Assembly (NCBI GenBank): GCA_900317405.1
Contig: ONGP01000015.1
Location: 1-41,094, forward strand
Reading direction: 5' to 3'
Source of the DNA: an uncultured Prevotella sp.
Lineage (GTDB): Bacteria > Bacteroidota > Bacteroidia > Bacteroidales > Bacteroidaceae
Length of the DNA: 41,094 nucleotides
Positions 7,732-16,671 of this stretch are shown here, in pieces (the first letter of the stretch is position 1; each line of letters opens with the position of its first letter). Both the position numbers and the translations under genes were made by a program. The notes beneath the pieces were generated by a model that saw only the letters and a list, made by a program, of their open reading frames with translations, had not been told where the DNA came from and did no database searches.

Positions 7732-10700
7732 TTACGATGTTTCAATCTATACTCCAGTGGCGTCATGCCGAACTTCTCCTTGAAGATGTTGATAAAGTTC
7801 TCGGCAGTCATAAATCCAATGTTATTCGCCAACTCACTCATATTAATATTTGTACGCTTAAGCAGTATGCAAGCGTGTTTCAGTCGCATGTCTCTTACCA
7901 GCTCGGCTGGGGTCTTGTTGGTCAGGCTGCGCACACGGTGGAAGAATGGTACACGGCCCATACCCATCGCATTGGCCATCTCCTCCAGACTTATCTGTCC
8001 GCGGCTCATGTTCTGCAGCACGTACTGCTCGATGTTCTTGATGAGCTGACGGTCCATTGCGTCCATCATCGAGAAGTCGTTGCCACCGCCTTCATCCTCA
8101 TCAGCGTCGGCAGCCTTGATACCCTCAGGCAGATTGCTTGTAACCACCTGACTGCGTGGGTTCTTCACCTTAGTGTCTACCTTGTTCATTGGGTCGTCGG
8201 CATCCACCTCGGCCAGTGCTGTGGTGTTTATCTCGCCAGCGTCCAAAGTCTCGGTAGCTGTGGTCATACTGCTGCTGTTGCCCTCCAGTCGGCGTGTCTC
8301 AGCACCCTCAATCAGGTTGTCGTCCATCTGTACAGCACCCAGACCCAGCACCTTGTTGAATCGCATGGTAGCCTCCTGCAGGTTGAATGGCTTAGCCAGA
8401 TAGTCATCAGCACTCAGTGTGATGTTCTTAGAGCGCATATCCTGTGGTGTGAGCACAGTGTCGGTCATCAGGATAAACTTCATGTTCTGTGTCACGTAGT
8501 TGGTCTTCAACTGGTTACACAGATCACTACCCGTCATACCAAACATATCCTGCTTACAAACCACCAGGTCGCACTTCATCTGCTCCAGGTCTTCGGCAGC
8601 CTTTTCGATATCGTTATACACGTGGAAGTTGTATACAAACTTCAGTCGTGCAGCAGCAAACTCCAGGAACTCCTCGTTGTCGTCGATCATGATGACGGTG
8701 AACTTGGCAGTAGGCGAGTCGATAGCAGCACGCGAGTGAGTTGACTCTGTTGTAAGTACCTCGCTTGCGATTTCCGGCAACTCGATTTCTCCCTTGTTGT
8801 TCATCTGCAGACGATCGTGTACGCTGTTCTTTGCCTTCTCCTCTGGGTGCTCCAGATTCATCTGCATATCAGCCACACGGGTGATGATCTGCAGCATCTG
8901 CGAGTGCAGAGCGTTCAACTGCTCCTTCTCCTCCAGGCTCTTCTCCTTTTCCGATAGGTTACCTATGATAGAAGTCATTCGGGCCATTGGTTGGCGCAGA
9001 TCGTCGCTTGCAGCCTTTATTTCTTCGCGCTGCAGGTGCAACTCCCTTATCACAGCCTCTTTCCTGTGCTTGATAGCCTTAAGCTGTTTCAGTCCGATTC
9101 GCCAGAAGTATATGATCACTGCCAGCACTATGATGTAGGCAGTTATCATCCACCACGACAGCAGGAAGTGGCGCTCTACAGTTATCTCGAGCACTCGCTC
9201 CTGATTACTTACAGCACCCTCGGCATTGATAGCCTTTACGTGCAGTATATAGTTACCTGCTTTCAGGTTCTCGAATGTCACACCATGAGTCAGTGCGTCG
9301 CCATTGCGCCAGTCCTCATCGCGACCCTCCATCCAGTACATAAACTGCAGACGCTCGCTCTGGTTGTAGTTACCAGCGGCAAACTTTATGGTGAATGTGT
9401 TCTGACTATGACTCAGGTCGATGCGACTGGTCTCGTTCAGTGCCTGATTCAGTATCACCTTGCCATGATACTCATGTCCGGCCAGCACCTCTTCTTCGCC
9501 GATGAACAGCTGTGTAAGCATTACTCTTGGCAGTTCTTCCTTCTCGGCATTCTCGCGATGCAGCACCCAGTTTACACCATACAGTCCACCCAGTAGCACC
9601 TCGCCGTCCTGCTTGGTAAGTATGGCGCCTGTATTAAACTCGTTGCTCTGCAGTCCGTCGGCAGTGGTGTAGTTGTACAGACCGTAGTTGTTCTTAGCGT
9701 CCTCGTGGTTACGCTGTATCACTATACGGCTCACACCTCGGCTAGTGGTCACCCAGATGCAGTGGTTCTTATCCTCGGCTATACCGCAGATGTTGTTGTT
9801 GCAAAGTCCCTGCTTCTCTGTCAGGTAGTCCAGCTCGTCAGTTTCCAGGTTCAGTATGTTCAGTCCCTCGCGTGTACCTACCCAGATAAGTCCGCGTGAA
9901 TCCTGGAATATCTGTGTGATATAGTTGTTGGTGAAACTCTTCAGATTGGTGCTGTTACCCGTCATCACCTTTTTCTCTGTGGTCGACAGGTTCAGTATTA
10001 TCAGTCCCTCGCTGGTTCCGATAAGCAGGTTATTGGCATTGGCATCCTGCTTGTAGAACAGACAGGTGATGCTGTTGGTGCTCAACTTTCCATTCTCGCG
10101 AGTGTAGCTCGAGAATGAGTTCATTCGCGAGTTGTACACCTGCAGTCCGCCGTTGGTGGCTATCCACAGGTTACCTATCTTATCAGTAGTAAGGTCGTTG
10201 ATGTGGTCGTCGATGATGGTTCGCACGCTGTCCTTGGCTACAGAGTAGATGGTCGATACGCCATCCTTGATACGTGTCAGACCGTTGCGCTTCGAACCTA
10301 TCCAAATACTACCATCAGGAGTATTGCTCATACACGACACCTTGAGGCTGGCCAACTGTCCGTTGAAACCTATCACACCCTTGTCGCTGGTTCCATACCA
10401 TATCGATCCGTCGGCATGCTGTGCCATAGCTGTCACATCACCTATCAACTCTGAGCCGAAACGATAGATGTACTTACCCGTAAATGCCACACCCGATTTC
10501 TCAGTACCTACCCACAGCAGGCCTGTATCGTCCATATACAGACTCTGAATGCTGATATTATCTGTGATAAGCTGTTTCTCGTTGATGTTTCGTGGCTGTA
10601 CAGGCTGAATCTCGAAAGTGTTTGGATCCATTCTGAGCAGTCCCAGCTGGTCGCTACCTATCCAGATGCTGCCAGCGTTTCCTGCCATTCCGTTTATGTT

Positions 10701-11519
10701 GCGGTCAACACCCAGTCCTGTCACACCAAGCTTCTGACTTACAGTATAGTCCCACTCGCCCTTCTTGCGATTATACATCACCAGAGTGCCCTGTCCGTAC
10801 AGCCATATGTTGTCGTTCTCATCGGCATATGCACGCAGCGACTTTGTGTTGTGGTCCTTCAGTGCAGGTATACCCTCGGCCACCCATAGTGTGTTCTGCT
10901 GGTGCATCACGTCGCAGCAGGCTATCTTTCCGTCGTCGTACACTATCAGTGCACCCTCCTTACACTCGCTGATAGAGCAAACCACACCTTGTGGCACACC
11001 CTTCGAGTCGTCGGTATATCCAAACTCGTGCAGTGTCTGTTGCTGCTGATTGTAGCATACCACACCCTTGTTGGGGATAGCTCCCCACAGGTTCTTGTGC
11101 TTGTCTACATATACTACCGATGGAATGGTCTCGATACCGAATCGTGCGAAGGCCTGTTTCATGTCGCGCTCAAAGCTCTCAGTCTGCGGATGATAGATGC
11201 AGTAGCCCTGAGCAGTCTCGATGAGCAGGTTTCCGTCGAGTGTCTCCTGTATAGAGTTGATATAGCTGTCGCTAAGCGAACTACCGTTCTGCGAGTCGCT
11301 CTGGAAGTTGCGGAATGTGTATCCGTCGAATCGGTACAGTCCTGCAGGCGTACCAAACCACATATATCCGCGCGAGTCTTTCAGTATGCAGTTCACCTGG
11401 CTCGATGTCAGTCCGTCGCGAGCTTCGAGTGTTTTAAACAGGTAGTCGGCTGCCACTGCCACAGGCAATGCCAGCATCAAAAAGATCAATAGTTTCTTTA
11501 TAGTCTTCATCATCGTCAT
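7728..11519 (-). CDS. HTCS-like giant regulator with degenerate kinase and receiver (Reg_prop, Y_Y_Y, REC-like, AraC)
   Basis: This protein of about 1263 residues is built like a Bacteroidetes hybrid two-component system. It has a signal peptide or N-terminal helix (LLIFLMLALPVAVAA), then repeated Reg_prop propeller blades (GYMWFGTPAGLYRFDG, GNLWIATNGGLQVYN, GLIWVGTREGLNILN) to about residue 690. A Y_Y_Y domain (about 715-775), one membrane helix (about 785-805), a DHp-like helix (about 825-880), a receiver-like domain (about 940-1055), a long acidic linker and an AraC HTH (about 1165-1260) follow. The kinase H-box His is replaced (DDLRQP instead of the expected HEFRTP), no HATPase domain fits between the DHp remnant and REC, and the receiver's phospho-Asp position is Lys (CDLVVCKQDMFGMTG, about residue 988). 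The ATG at 11519 overlaps the kdsD stop as ATGA; a TTG at 11528 is possible but less likely. Confidence 0.85.
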   Translation of the reverse strand: MTMMKTIKKLLIFLMLALPVAVAADYLFKTLEARDGLTSSQVNCILKDSRGYMWFGTPAGLYRFDGYTFRNFQSDSQNGSSLSDSYINSIQETLDGNLLIETAQGYCIYHPQTESFERDMKQAFARFGIETIPSVVYVDKHKNLWGAIPNKGVVCYNQQQQTLHEFGYTDDSKGVPQGVVCSISECKEGALIVYDDGKIACCDVMHQQNTLWVAEGIPALKDHNTKSLRAYADENDNIWLYGQGTLVMYNRKKGEWDYTVSQKLGVTGLGVDRNINGMAGNAGSIWIGSDQLGLLRMDPNTFEIQPVQPRNINEKQLITDNISIQSLYMDDTGLLWVGTEKSGVAFTGKYIYRFGSELIGDVTAMAQHADGSIWYGTSDKGVIGFNGQLASLKVSCMSNTPDGSIWIGSKRNGLTRIKDGVSTIYSVAKDSVRTIIDDHINDLTTDKIGNLWIATNGGLQVYNSRMNSFSSYTRENGKLSTNSITCLFYKQDANANNLLIGTSEGLIILNLSTTEKKVMTGNSTNLKSFTNNYITQIFQDSRGLIWVGTREGLNILNLETDELDYLTEKQGLCNNNICGIAEDKNHCIWVTTSRGVSRIVIQRNHEDAKNNYGLYNYTTADGLQSNEFNTGAILTKQDGEVLLGGLYGVNWVLHRENAEKEELPRVMLTQLFIGEEEVLAGHEYHGKVILNQALNETSRIDLSHSQNTFTIKFAAGNYNQSERLQFMYWMEGRDEDWRNGDALTHGVTFENLKAGNYILHVKAINAEGAVSNQERVLEITVERHFLLSWWMITAYIIVLAVIIYFWRIGLKQLKAIKHRKEAVIRELHLQREEIKAASDDLRQPMARMTSIIGNLSEKEKSLEEKEQLNALHSQMLQIITRVADMQMNLEHPEEKAKNSVHDRLQMNNKGEIELPEIASEVLTTESTHSRAAIDSPTAKFTVIMIDDNEEFLEFAAARLKFVYNFHVYNDIEKAAEDLEQMKCDLVVCKQDMFGMTGSDLCNQLKTNYVTQNMKFILMTDTVLTPQDMRSKNITLSADDYLAKPFNLQEATMRFNKVLGLGAVQMDDNLIEGAETRRLEGNSSSMTTATETLDAGEINTTALAEVDADDPMNKVDTKVKNPRSQVVTSNLPEGIKAADADEDEGGGNDFSMMDAMDRQLIKNIEQYVLQNMSRGQISLEEMANAMGMGRVPFFHRVRSLTNKTPAELVRDMRLKHACILLKRTNINMSELANNIGFMTAENFINIFKEKFGMTPLEYRLKHRK

Positions 11520-12466
11520 ATCATACAAGAATAATGGTCAACTACTCCCAGCAGGTGCTTATCTCCGTCAGTCACCAGTACCGAGTGAACCTTGTATTTG
11601 TTCATGATTTGTTGAATCTCAGTAATCTTCGTCTCAGGCTTCACCATCTTTGGTGTGCGGGTCATGATGTCGCTCACGGTGCGGTCGAAGAATTCGGCCT
11701 GCCATTTCTCCATAGCGCGACGAATGTCGCCATCGGTAATCAGACCTACTATCTCGTCGTTCACCATAGCTATACCCAGCCCCAGCTTGGCCTTGCTCAC
11801 CAGTATGATAGCCTCGCCCAGATGCATCTCGGGTGGCAGTACTGGCATATCCTCTGTGCGCATTACGTCTTGTGCAGTGGTCAGCAGTCGCTTACCAAGT
11901 TCGCCACCTGGGTGGAACTGTGCAAAGTCGTGTGGCTGGAAGTTGCGCTTCTCCATCAGCGCTATCGCCAGCGCGTCGCCCATAGTCAGTTGTGCAGTGG
12001 TGCTGCTGGTCGGTGCCAGATTCAGCGGACAAGCCTCTTTCTCTACCAGCACGCTCAGGTGGATAGTAGAGTATTTGGCCAACAGCGAATTAGGGTTGCC
12101 GCTCATTCCGATGATAGGTATGTGCATGTGCAGCACCATAGGTATGAATCGCAGCAGTTCGTCTGTCTGTCCAGAGTTTGATATCGCCAGCACCACGTCG
12201 TCGGGTGTCATCACACCCAGATCGCCGTGGAATACGTCCAGCGGATTGGTAAAGAACGATGGTGTGCCTGTGCTGGAAAGGGTAGATGCTATCTTGTCGC
12301 CGATGTGGCCACTTTTGCCCACACCTGTTACGATCACCTTGCCCTTGCAGTTCAGTATCAGGTCCACAGCCTTGTCGAAGTTCTCATCGAGCTGTGGTAT
12401 CAGACTCAACACTGCCTCCGCCTCGTCCTTAATGCATTGTATCGCGATTTCTCTTGATGTCTTCAT
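11516..12466 (-). CDS. kdsD: D-arabinose 5-phosphate isomerase (KpsF/GutQ/KdsD family)
   Basis: The enzyme interconverts D-ribulose 5-phosphate and D-arabinose 5-phosphate, the first committed step toward Kdo for lipopolysaccharide. The 316-residue protein has an N-terminal SIS sugar-isomerase domain (VTGVGKSGHIGDKIASTLSS, then HGDLGVM and AISNSGQTDELL) and two C-terminal CBS domains from about residue 200 (DVMRTEDMPVLP, then DIMTRTPKMVKPET). Length and order match the family. It starts two bases after the kdsA stop and its TGA overlaps the start of the regulator gene, so it sits inside one translationally coupled chain. Placement next to kdsA supports the Kdo role over the sugar-alcohol paralogue GutQ. 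Confidence 0.93.
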   Translation of the reverse strand: MKTSREIAIQCIKDEAEAVLSLIPQLDENFDKAVDLILNCKGKVIVTGVGKSGHIGDKIASTLSSTGTPSFFTNPLDVFHGDLGVMTPDDVVLAISNSGQTDELLRFIPMVLHMHIPIIGMSGNPNSLLAKYSTIHLSVLVEKEACPLNLAPTSSTTAQLTMGDALAIALMEKRNFQPHDFAQFHPGGELGKRLLTTAQDVMRTEDMPVLPPEMHLGEAIILVSKAKLGLGIAMVNDEIVGLITDGDIRRAMEKWQAEFFDRTVSDIMTRTPKMVKPETKITEIQQIMNKYKVHSVLVTDGDKHLLGVVDHYSCMI

Positions 12467-12468
12467 TC

Positions 12469-13233
12469 TCAGTCTTTAATAAGTTTTTCCACAAGCGATT
12501 GCAGCTTGTCGAGTTCCAGCATGTTGGCGGCGTCGCTCAGACCCTGATCGGGGGTGGGGTGTACTTCAAAGAAGTATCCTGTGGCTCCGAAGGCTTTTGC
12601 TGCCAGCGCCATCTGTGGCACAAATCGGCGATCGCCACCAGTCTTTCCATCGCTTCCGCCAGGACGCTGCACGCTGTGAGTGCAGTCCATTATCACTGTT
12701 GGCACTATCTCCAGCATGTCGGGTATGTTGCGGAAGTCAACCACCAGATTGTTGTAGCCCATCATGTTGCCACGCTCTGTAAGCCAAACCTCCTTGGCAC
12801 CAGCGTCCTTGGCCTTACCTACGGGGTACACCATGTCCTTGCCGCTTAGAAACTGTGCCTTCTTGATGTTAACCACAGCGCCAGTCTTGGCTGCAGCCAC
12901 TATCAGGTCAGTCTGTCGGCACAGAAATGCTGGTATCTGTATCACGTCGCACACCTCGCCTACAGGCTTGGCCTGCCAACTCTCGTGTATGTCTGTAAGT
13001 ATACGTAGTCCGTACTTCGATTTTACATCGGCAAGCATCTGCAGACCGCGGTCTATGCCAGGTCCACGAAAGGATGTGATCGACGTGCGGTTAGCCTTGT
13101 CGAACGATGCCTTAAAGATGATGTCGGTGCCCAGTAGCTTGTTTATTTCCACAAGCTTTTGCGCCACGGTGTCGAGCAATTCTGCCGACTCTATGACGCA
13201 TGGTCCTGCTATTATTGTTGCCATATTACTCAT
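12469..13233 (-). CDS. kdsA: 3-deoxy-8-phosphooctulonate synthase (Kdo-8-phosphate synthase)
   Basis: This cytoplasmic enzyme condenses arabinose 5-phosphate with phosphoenolpyruvate to give Kdo-8-phosphate for the LPS inner core. The sequence shows the family's opening AGPCVIES, the KASFDKANRTS motif, FLCRQTDL, KKAQFLSG and the DCTHSVQRPG block near the end. The Cys in AGPC (residue 12) is the position that separates metal-dependent enzymes (Cys) from metal-independent ones (Asn, as in E. coli), so this should be the metal-dependent class. I chose ATG 13233 (MSNMATI); a second ATG at 13224 is also possible, and a TTG farther upstream overlaps the promoter. It heads the kdsA-kdsD-regulator-PLD-AT3 chain. 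Confidence 0.95.
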   Translation of the reverse strand: MSNMATIIAGPCVIESAELLDTVAQKLVEINKLLGTDIIFKASFDKANRTSITSFRGPGIDRGLQMLADVKSKYGLRILTDIHESWQAKPVGEVCDVIQIPAFLCRQTDLIVAAAKTGAVVNIKKAQFLSGKDMVYPVGKAKDAGAKEVWLTERGNMMGYNNLVVDFRNIPDMLEIVPTVIMDCTHSVQRPGGSDGKTGGDRRFVPQMALAAKAFGATGYFFEVHPTPDQGLSDAANMLELDKLQSLVEKLIKD

Positions 13234-13242
13234 TTTATGCCG

Positions 13243-13274
13243 CAAAAATACGCAATTTCTACAAATCAGCCAAA
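13243..13274 (-). promoter_or_regulatory. Promoter of the kdsA operon
   Basis: The minus strand has TTTG (13274-13271), a 20-base spacer and TATTTTTG (13250-13243), an exact fit to the Bacteroidetes -33/-7 pair. The -7 box ends nine bases before the ATG at 13233, so the transcript would have almost no leader. It separates this operon from the mechanosensitive channel gene upstream. Confidence 0.7.
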
Positions 13275-13291
13275 TTTTTTATAAAAAAACT

Positions 13292-15646
13292 TTAATTATT
13301 CACTATGTGAATATCTCGCTGTGGGAACGGGATGTTGATGTTGTGCTCGTTCAGTGTGTCGTAGATGCACTTCAGCACCTCGCTGATTACGTGCGAGCGC
13401 TTAGGAGCCTCGGCCCATACAGCTAGCTTGAAGTTTACGCTCGAATCGCCCATCTCTGTAGCCACACACTTAGCGCGCTTCTCCTGGTCGATATACTCAT
13501 TGTGCATGTTGTTTACTGCCTCTTCCACCATGTTGGTCACCTCCTTCAGGTTCGAGCCATAGGCCACTCCAAACGGTATGGTCGTTAGCACATATCCATG
13601 GTTGCGCGTCAGGTTCTTATAGTTCTTGGTGAACAGCTGTGCATTCTGGAATGTAATCACCTCGCCCTGTATCGATTCTACCACTGTCGATGTGTAGCTG
13701 ATTGATACCACTTTACCCATTGTTCCGTCTACGTCTATCCAGTCGCCCACCTTTATACGTCCAGCCATCAGCGAGGCACCATAGTAGATGTTTTCGATGA
13801 TATCCTTCGACGCAAAACCGATACCGGTTGACAGACCACCTGAGATAGCTAAGAGCCAAGCCAGACTGATGTTGAGCAGCGACAGCGAGAACAGCAGCCA
13901 TACGCCCCAAACCAGCACCTGTATCACGTTCTTGCCCATCACCTCTCTGCTGGCAGCTGTCGATGGGTCGCTTATCTCGTAGTGCATCTTCAGGAATGCC
14001 AGTACGGTCTTGGTAATGTAGCGGAACAGGAACCATGAGTTGATCACCATGATGAGTTTTAGAATGGATACCGTTAGGGTAGGTTCTCCCTGCGCATTTA
14101 CCATGTTGATAAATGGATGCTTGAATATCATGAAACACATGTCCGTAAGGTTGAACACCTTAGCAGCCCAGTATACGCTTAGCAGTATAGAGTGTACGCC
14201 CATTACTGGCATGGCCACCTTTTCCACCAGATAGTACCACCATGTCTGCGATATCGGCTTCTGTGTCAGTCGCTTACGCTTTGCGTAAATCTCCAGGTAG
14301 CGGCTTATGCAGGTGATGGTGAGTATACACGTAAGCTGCATTATCCACCAGATGATGAGCTGCACTGCAAACAGCGTGTAGCCTATGAACGAGCATACTA
14401 CCGATGCCACGAATACTATCAGCGATACGTAAGTATAGAAAATGTCGCTGCGTGGTATGTTCTGATTGTGACGGCGGATTACGCTCCACTGCCACAGTGC
14501 GCAGAGCAACAGTATCGGGGGCAGTGTCAGATTTACCAACTCATTAGGTATCAGGATGATGCGACATCCGATAACGATGAATCCTACTGCTATCAGTGGC
14601 GCATATATGCGGAATGCGCTCTTTATCTGGTCGCCCTTCACTCGCATCAGTAGCGATATCAGGACTACACCCAGCAGCCATGCATACTCCACCAGCAGGC
14701 CCGATGCCATTATCAGGAAGTTCTGGCTCGAGTTGTTTATCACCAGTCCCTGCAGTATGGCAAAGGTCACAGTGGTGGTGGCCATTATTATGCACACACG
14801 CTTCTTCTTAAATTCCTCTGTCTTAAACTTGTTGGGCAGAGCAAACTTAAAGAACAGCAGGTTCAGCACTATGGCCACTAACACGTAGAACAGTATACCC
14901 AGGAACATGCCGAATATCCACTTCGGACTCCATTGCGAGTTGGCGTTGGTGCTGAAGCTGTACTTCTTCCTGATGTTGTCTGATATCTGTGTCCATCGTC
15001 GGCTCAGATTGCTTATCAGGGTGGGGTAGCTGTCGCCTCCATTTATAAAGATGCTCTGCTGTATCTCGTTGTAGCGCTTGTTGGCGTAGTCGTTCAGCTC
15101 GCTCAGTCTGTTCTCTGCCTTGGTGTACAGATAGATGTTGCGTCGCAGCGTGTTGGCATTGTCCTCCAGTTTGCCACGAATGCTCTGTGCTATCAGCAAG
15201 CATGAGTCGCGATTCTCGGCTCCGTATTTTGTCATCATTCGTGTGGGTATGCCCTGCAGATGGTTTATCAAGCTGTCGTAGCGAGCTATCTCGCCCTCAG
15301 TCTTTTCCAGAAAACTGGTAAACGGCAACTGCTGTCGATGAAAGTTATGATACTGCTGGGTGGCCTCGTGGCAGGCATATGTCAGGTCGAACACGTTGTC
15401 CTGCTGCTGCGAGTATAGCATCAGTGCATTCTGGTCGGCCCGCTTCATGGTGGCCATCAGCTGCTGTATCAGTCGCTTGGTGCGGTCCTTTCGCATGGTC
15501 GATCTGCGATCCAGTTCGCTGTCATATTGTTTCAGTTCCGTACGCAGTATACCCAGTGTCTGTTCCAGGTCCTTCTCCTTCAGCACTGCACCTGCCTCTA
15601 TCACTATGGCAAGTGTAAACACGCAAAATAACAGTATTCTCTTCAT
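13292..15646 (-). CDS. Large MscS-family mechanosensitive ion channel
   Basis: This membrane channel of 784 residues probably releases solutes on osmotic down-shock. It starts with a signal peptide (about residues 1-20), then a long charged, helical periplasmic region to about 235, then around ten hydrophobic segments, and ends with the MscS core from roughly 590 to 770. In the core, GGLSTGIGFASKDIIENIYY is the Gly/Ala-rich pore helix and RIKVGDWIDVDGTMGKVVSI the start of the cytoplasmic beta domain. The length and extra helices make it MscK/MscM-like rather than the small MscS. It is transcribed in the same direction as kdsA but has its own promoter, and kdsA also has one, so I treat it as a separate unit. 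Confidence 0.88.
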   Translation of the reverse strand: MKRILLFCVFTLAIVIEAGAVLKEKDLEQTLGILRTELKQYDSELDRRSTMRKDRTKRLIQQLMATMKRADQNALMLYSQQQDNVFDLTYACHEATQQYHNFHRQQLPFTSFLEKTEGEIARYDSLINHLQGIPTRMMTKYGAENRDSCLLIAQSIRGKLEDNANTLRRNIYLYTKAENRLSELNDYANKRYNEIQQSIFINGGDSYPTLISNLSRRWTQISDNIRKKYSFSTNANSQWSPKWIFGMFLGILFYVLVAIVLNLLFFKFALPNKFKTEEFKKKRVCIIMATTTVTFAILQGLVINNSSQNFLIMASGLLVEYAWLLGVVLISLLMRVKGDQIKSAFRIYAPLIAVGFIVIGCRIILIPNELVNLTLPPILLLCALWQWSVIRRHNQNIPRSDIFYTYVSLIVFVASVVCSFIGYTLFAVQLIIWWIMQLTCILTITCISRYLEIYAKRKRLTQKPISQTWWYYLVEKVAMPVMGVHSILLSVYWAAKVFNLTDMCFMIFKHPFINMVNAQGEPTLTVSILKLIMVINSWFLFRYITKTVLAFLKMHYEISDPSTAASREVMGKNVIQVLVWGVWLLFSLSLLNISLAWLLAISGGLSTGIGFASKDIIENIYYGASLMAGRIKVGDWIDVDGTMGKVVSISYTSTVVESIQGEVITFQNAQLFTKNYKNLTRNHGYVLTTIPFGVAYGSNLKEVTNMVEEAVNNMHNEYIDQEKRAKCVATEMGDSSVNFKLAVWAEAPKRSHVISEVLKCIYDTLNEHNINIPFPQRDIHIVNN

Positions 15647-15679
15647 ATTTCAGTTCTATGTTTCTTTATTACATTGGTG

Positions 15680-15687
15680 CAAAATTA
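15680..15687 (-). promoter_or_regulatory. Promoter -7 box of the MscS-family gene
   Basis: The minus strand reads TAATTTTG followed by CAC, an exact -7 consensus, 33 bases before the ATG at 15646. No clear -33 TTTG at the usual distance is seen. Confidence 0.65.
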
Positions 15688-15727
15688 GTGTTTTTTTCTT
15701 TATTTTTCTGCATTTTCTTTCGAAACT

Positions 15728-15759
15728 TTTGGATTTTTGGTGATTTTTTGTTACTTTTG
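15728..15759 (+). promoter_or_regulatory. Promoter of the BadF-type kinase gene
   Basis: TTTG (15728-15731), a 20-base spacer and TACTTTTG (15752-15759) match both halves of the Bacteroidetes promoter. The box lies 29 bases before the ATG at 15789 and is divergent from the MscS-family promoter. Confidence 0.75.
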
Positions 15760-15788
15760 CCCCAAATTTACGTAAATTATATCGTATT

Positions 15789-16634
15789 ATGGCGATACTG
15801 ATAGCCGATAGCGGCAGCACAAAGACCGATTGGATATGCCTGACGGGCGACGACGAATCCACGCAGATTGAGGTCCAGACAGTGGGGCTCAACCCCTTCC
15901 ATGTGTCCGACAACGAGATACGTGGAGTGCTCGCTCACGACGTGTTGCCCCAGTTGGGCGACTCTAAGGTAGAGGCAGTCTACTTCTACGGCAGCGGTGT
16001 TCGTCCTGAGGTCGAGGGCCGTGTCGAGGGATTGCTGCGCGAGTCGTTCCCCGATGCTAAGACAGTCCAGGCACATAGCGATCTGCTTGGAGCCTGCCGT
16101 GCGCTCTGTGGCGATGAGGCTGGTATAGCCTGCATACTTGGCACAGGTGCCAACTCGTGTGTGTACGATGGTAAGAAGATCGTTCACAACACTCCCGCTC
16201 TGGGTTACATCCTGGGCGACGAGGGTAGTGGAGCCGTGCTGGGCAAGCATCTGCTGCACGACCTCTATACAGGCGTTCTGCCCCACAATCTCCGTCTCAC
16301 GTTCGAGAAGGAGATGGGACTCGAGTTGTCCGAAATTATCAATAAGGTTTATCGCGAGCCACAGGCCAACCGCTTCCTCGCGTCGCTGTCAGAGTTCATC
16401 CATCGCCACCTCGACGAGGAGGGCATCCGACAGATGGTATATAGTACCTTCAGCGATTTCATCAACTACCACGTGTCGCGCTATGGTCGTCACGACCTTC
16501 CATTGTCGTTCGTGGGCAGCATAGCTTTCTATTATCAGGAGCAGTTGCAGCTCATCGTCCAGATGCTGGGCTACCCCATGGGCACCATCCTCAAGAGTCC
16601 GCTGCAGGGGCTTGTGGCATATCACAGCAAGTAA
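15789..16634 (+). CDS. BadF/BadG/BcrA/BcrD-type ATPase, N-acetylglucosamine kinase-like
   Basis: This 281-residue cytoplasmic protein has the ASKHA sugar-kinase fold. MAILIADSGSTKTDWICL carries the phosphate-1 loop, CILGTGANS the phosphate-2 loop, and LGDEGSGAVLGK the sugar/adenosine-site motif shared with N-acetylglucosamine kinases. The likely reaction is ATP-dependent phosphorylation of an amino sugar, perhaps GlcNAc recycled from cell wall, but the substrate is inferred from family only. The benzoyl-CoA reductase activators of this family carry cysteines for an Fe-S cluster, which are not seen at the expected place, favouring a kinase. A membrane protein gene follows after 37 bases. Confidence 0.8.
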   Translation: MAILIADSGSTKTDWICLTGDDESTQIEVQTVGLNPFHVSDNEIRGVLAHDVLPQLGDSKVEAVYFYGSGVRPEVEGRVEGLLRESFPDAKTVQAHSDLLGACRALCGDEAGIACILGTGANSCVYDGKKIVHNTPALGYILGDEGSGAVLGKHLLHDLYTGVLPHNLRLTFEKEMGLELSEIINKVYREPQANRFLASLSEFIHRHLDEEGIRQMVYSTFSDFINYHVSRYGRHDLPLSFVGSIAFYYQEQLQLIVQMLGYPMGTILKSPLQGLVAYHSK

Positions 16635-16671
16635 ACGTATCAAACTGAAACTTAATAATAATATTTATAGT

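Noticed and set aside
11520-11528. TTG start for the giant regulator
   Set aside because: The ATG at 11519 forms an ATGA overlap with kdsD, the common junction in this operon, and the TTG adds only three residues.
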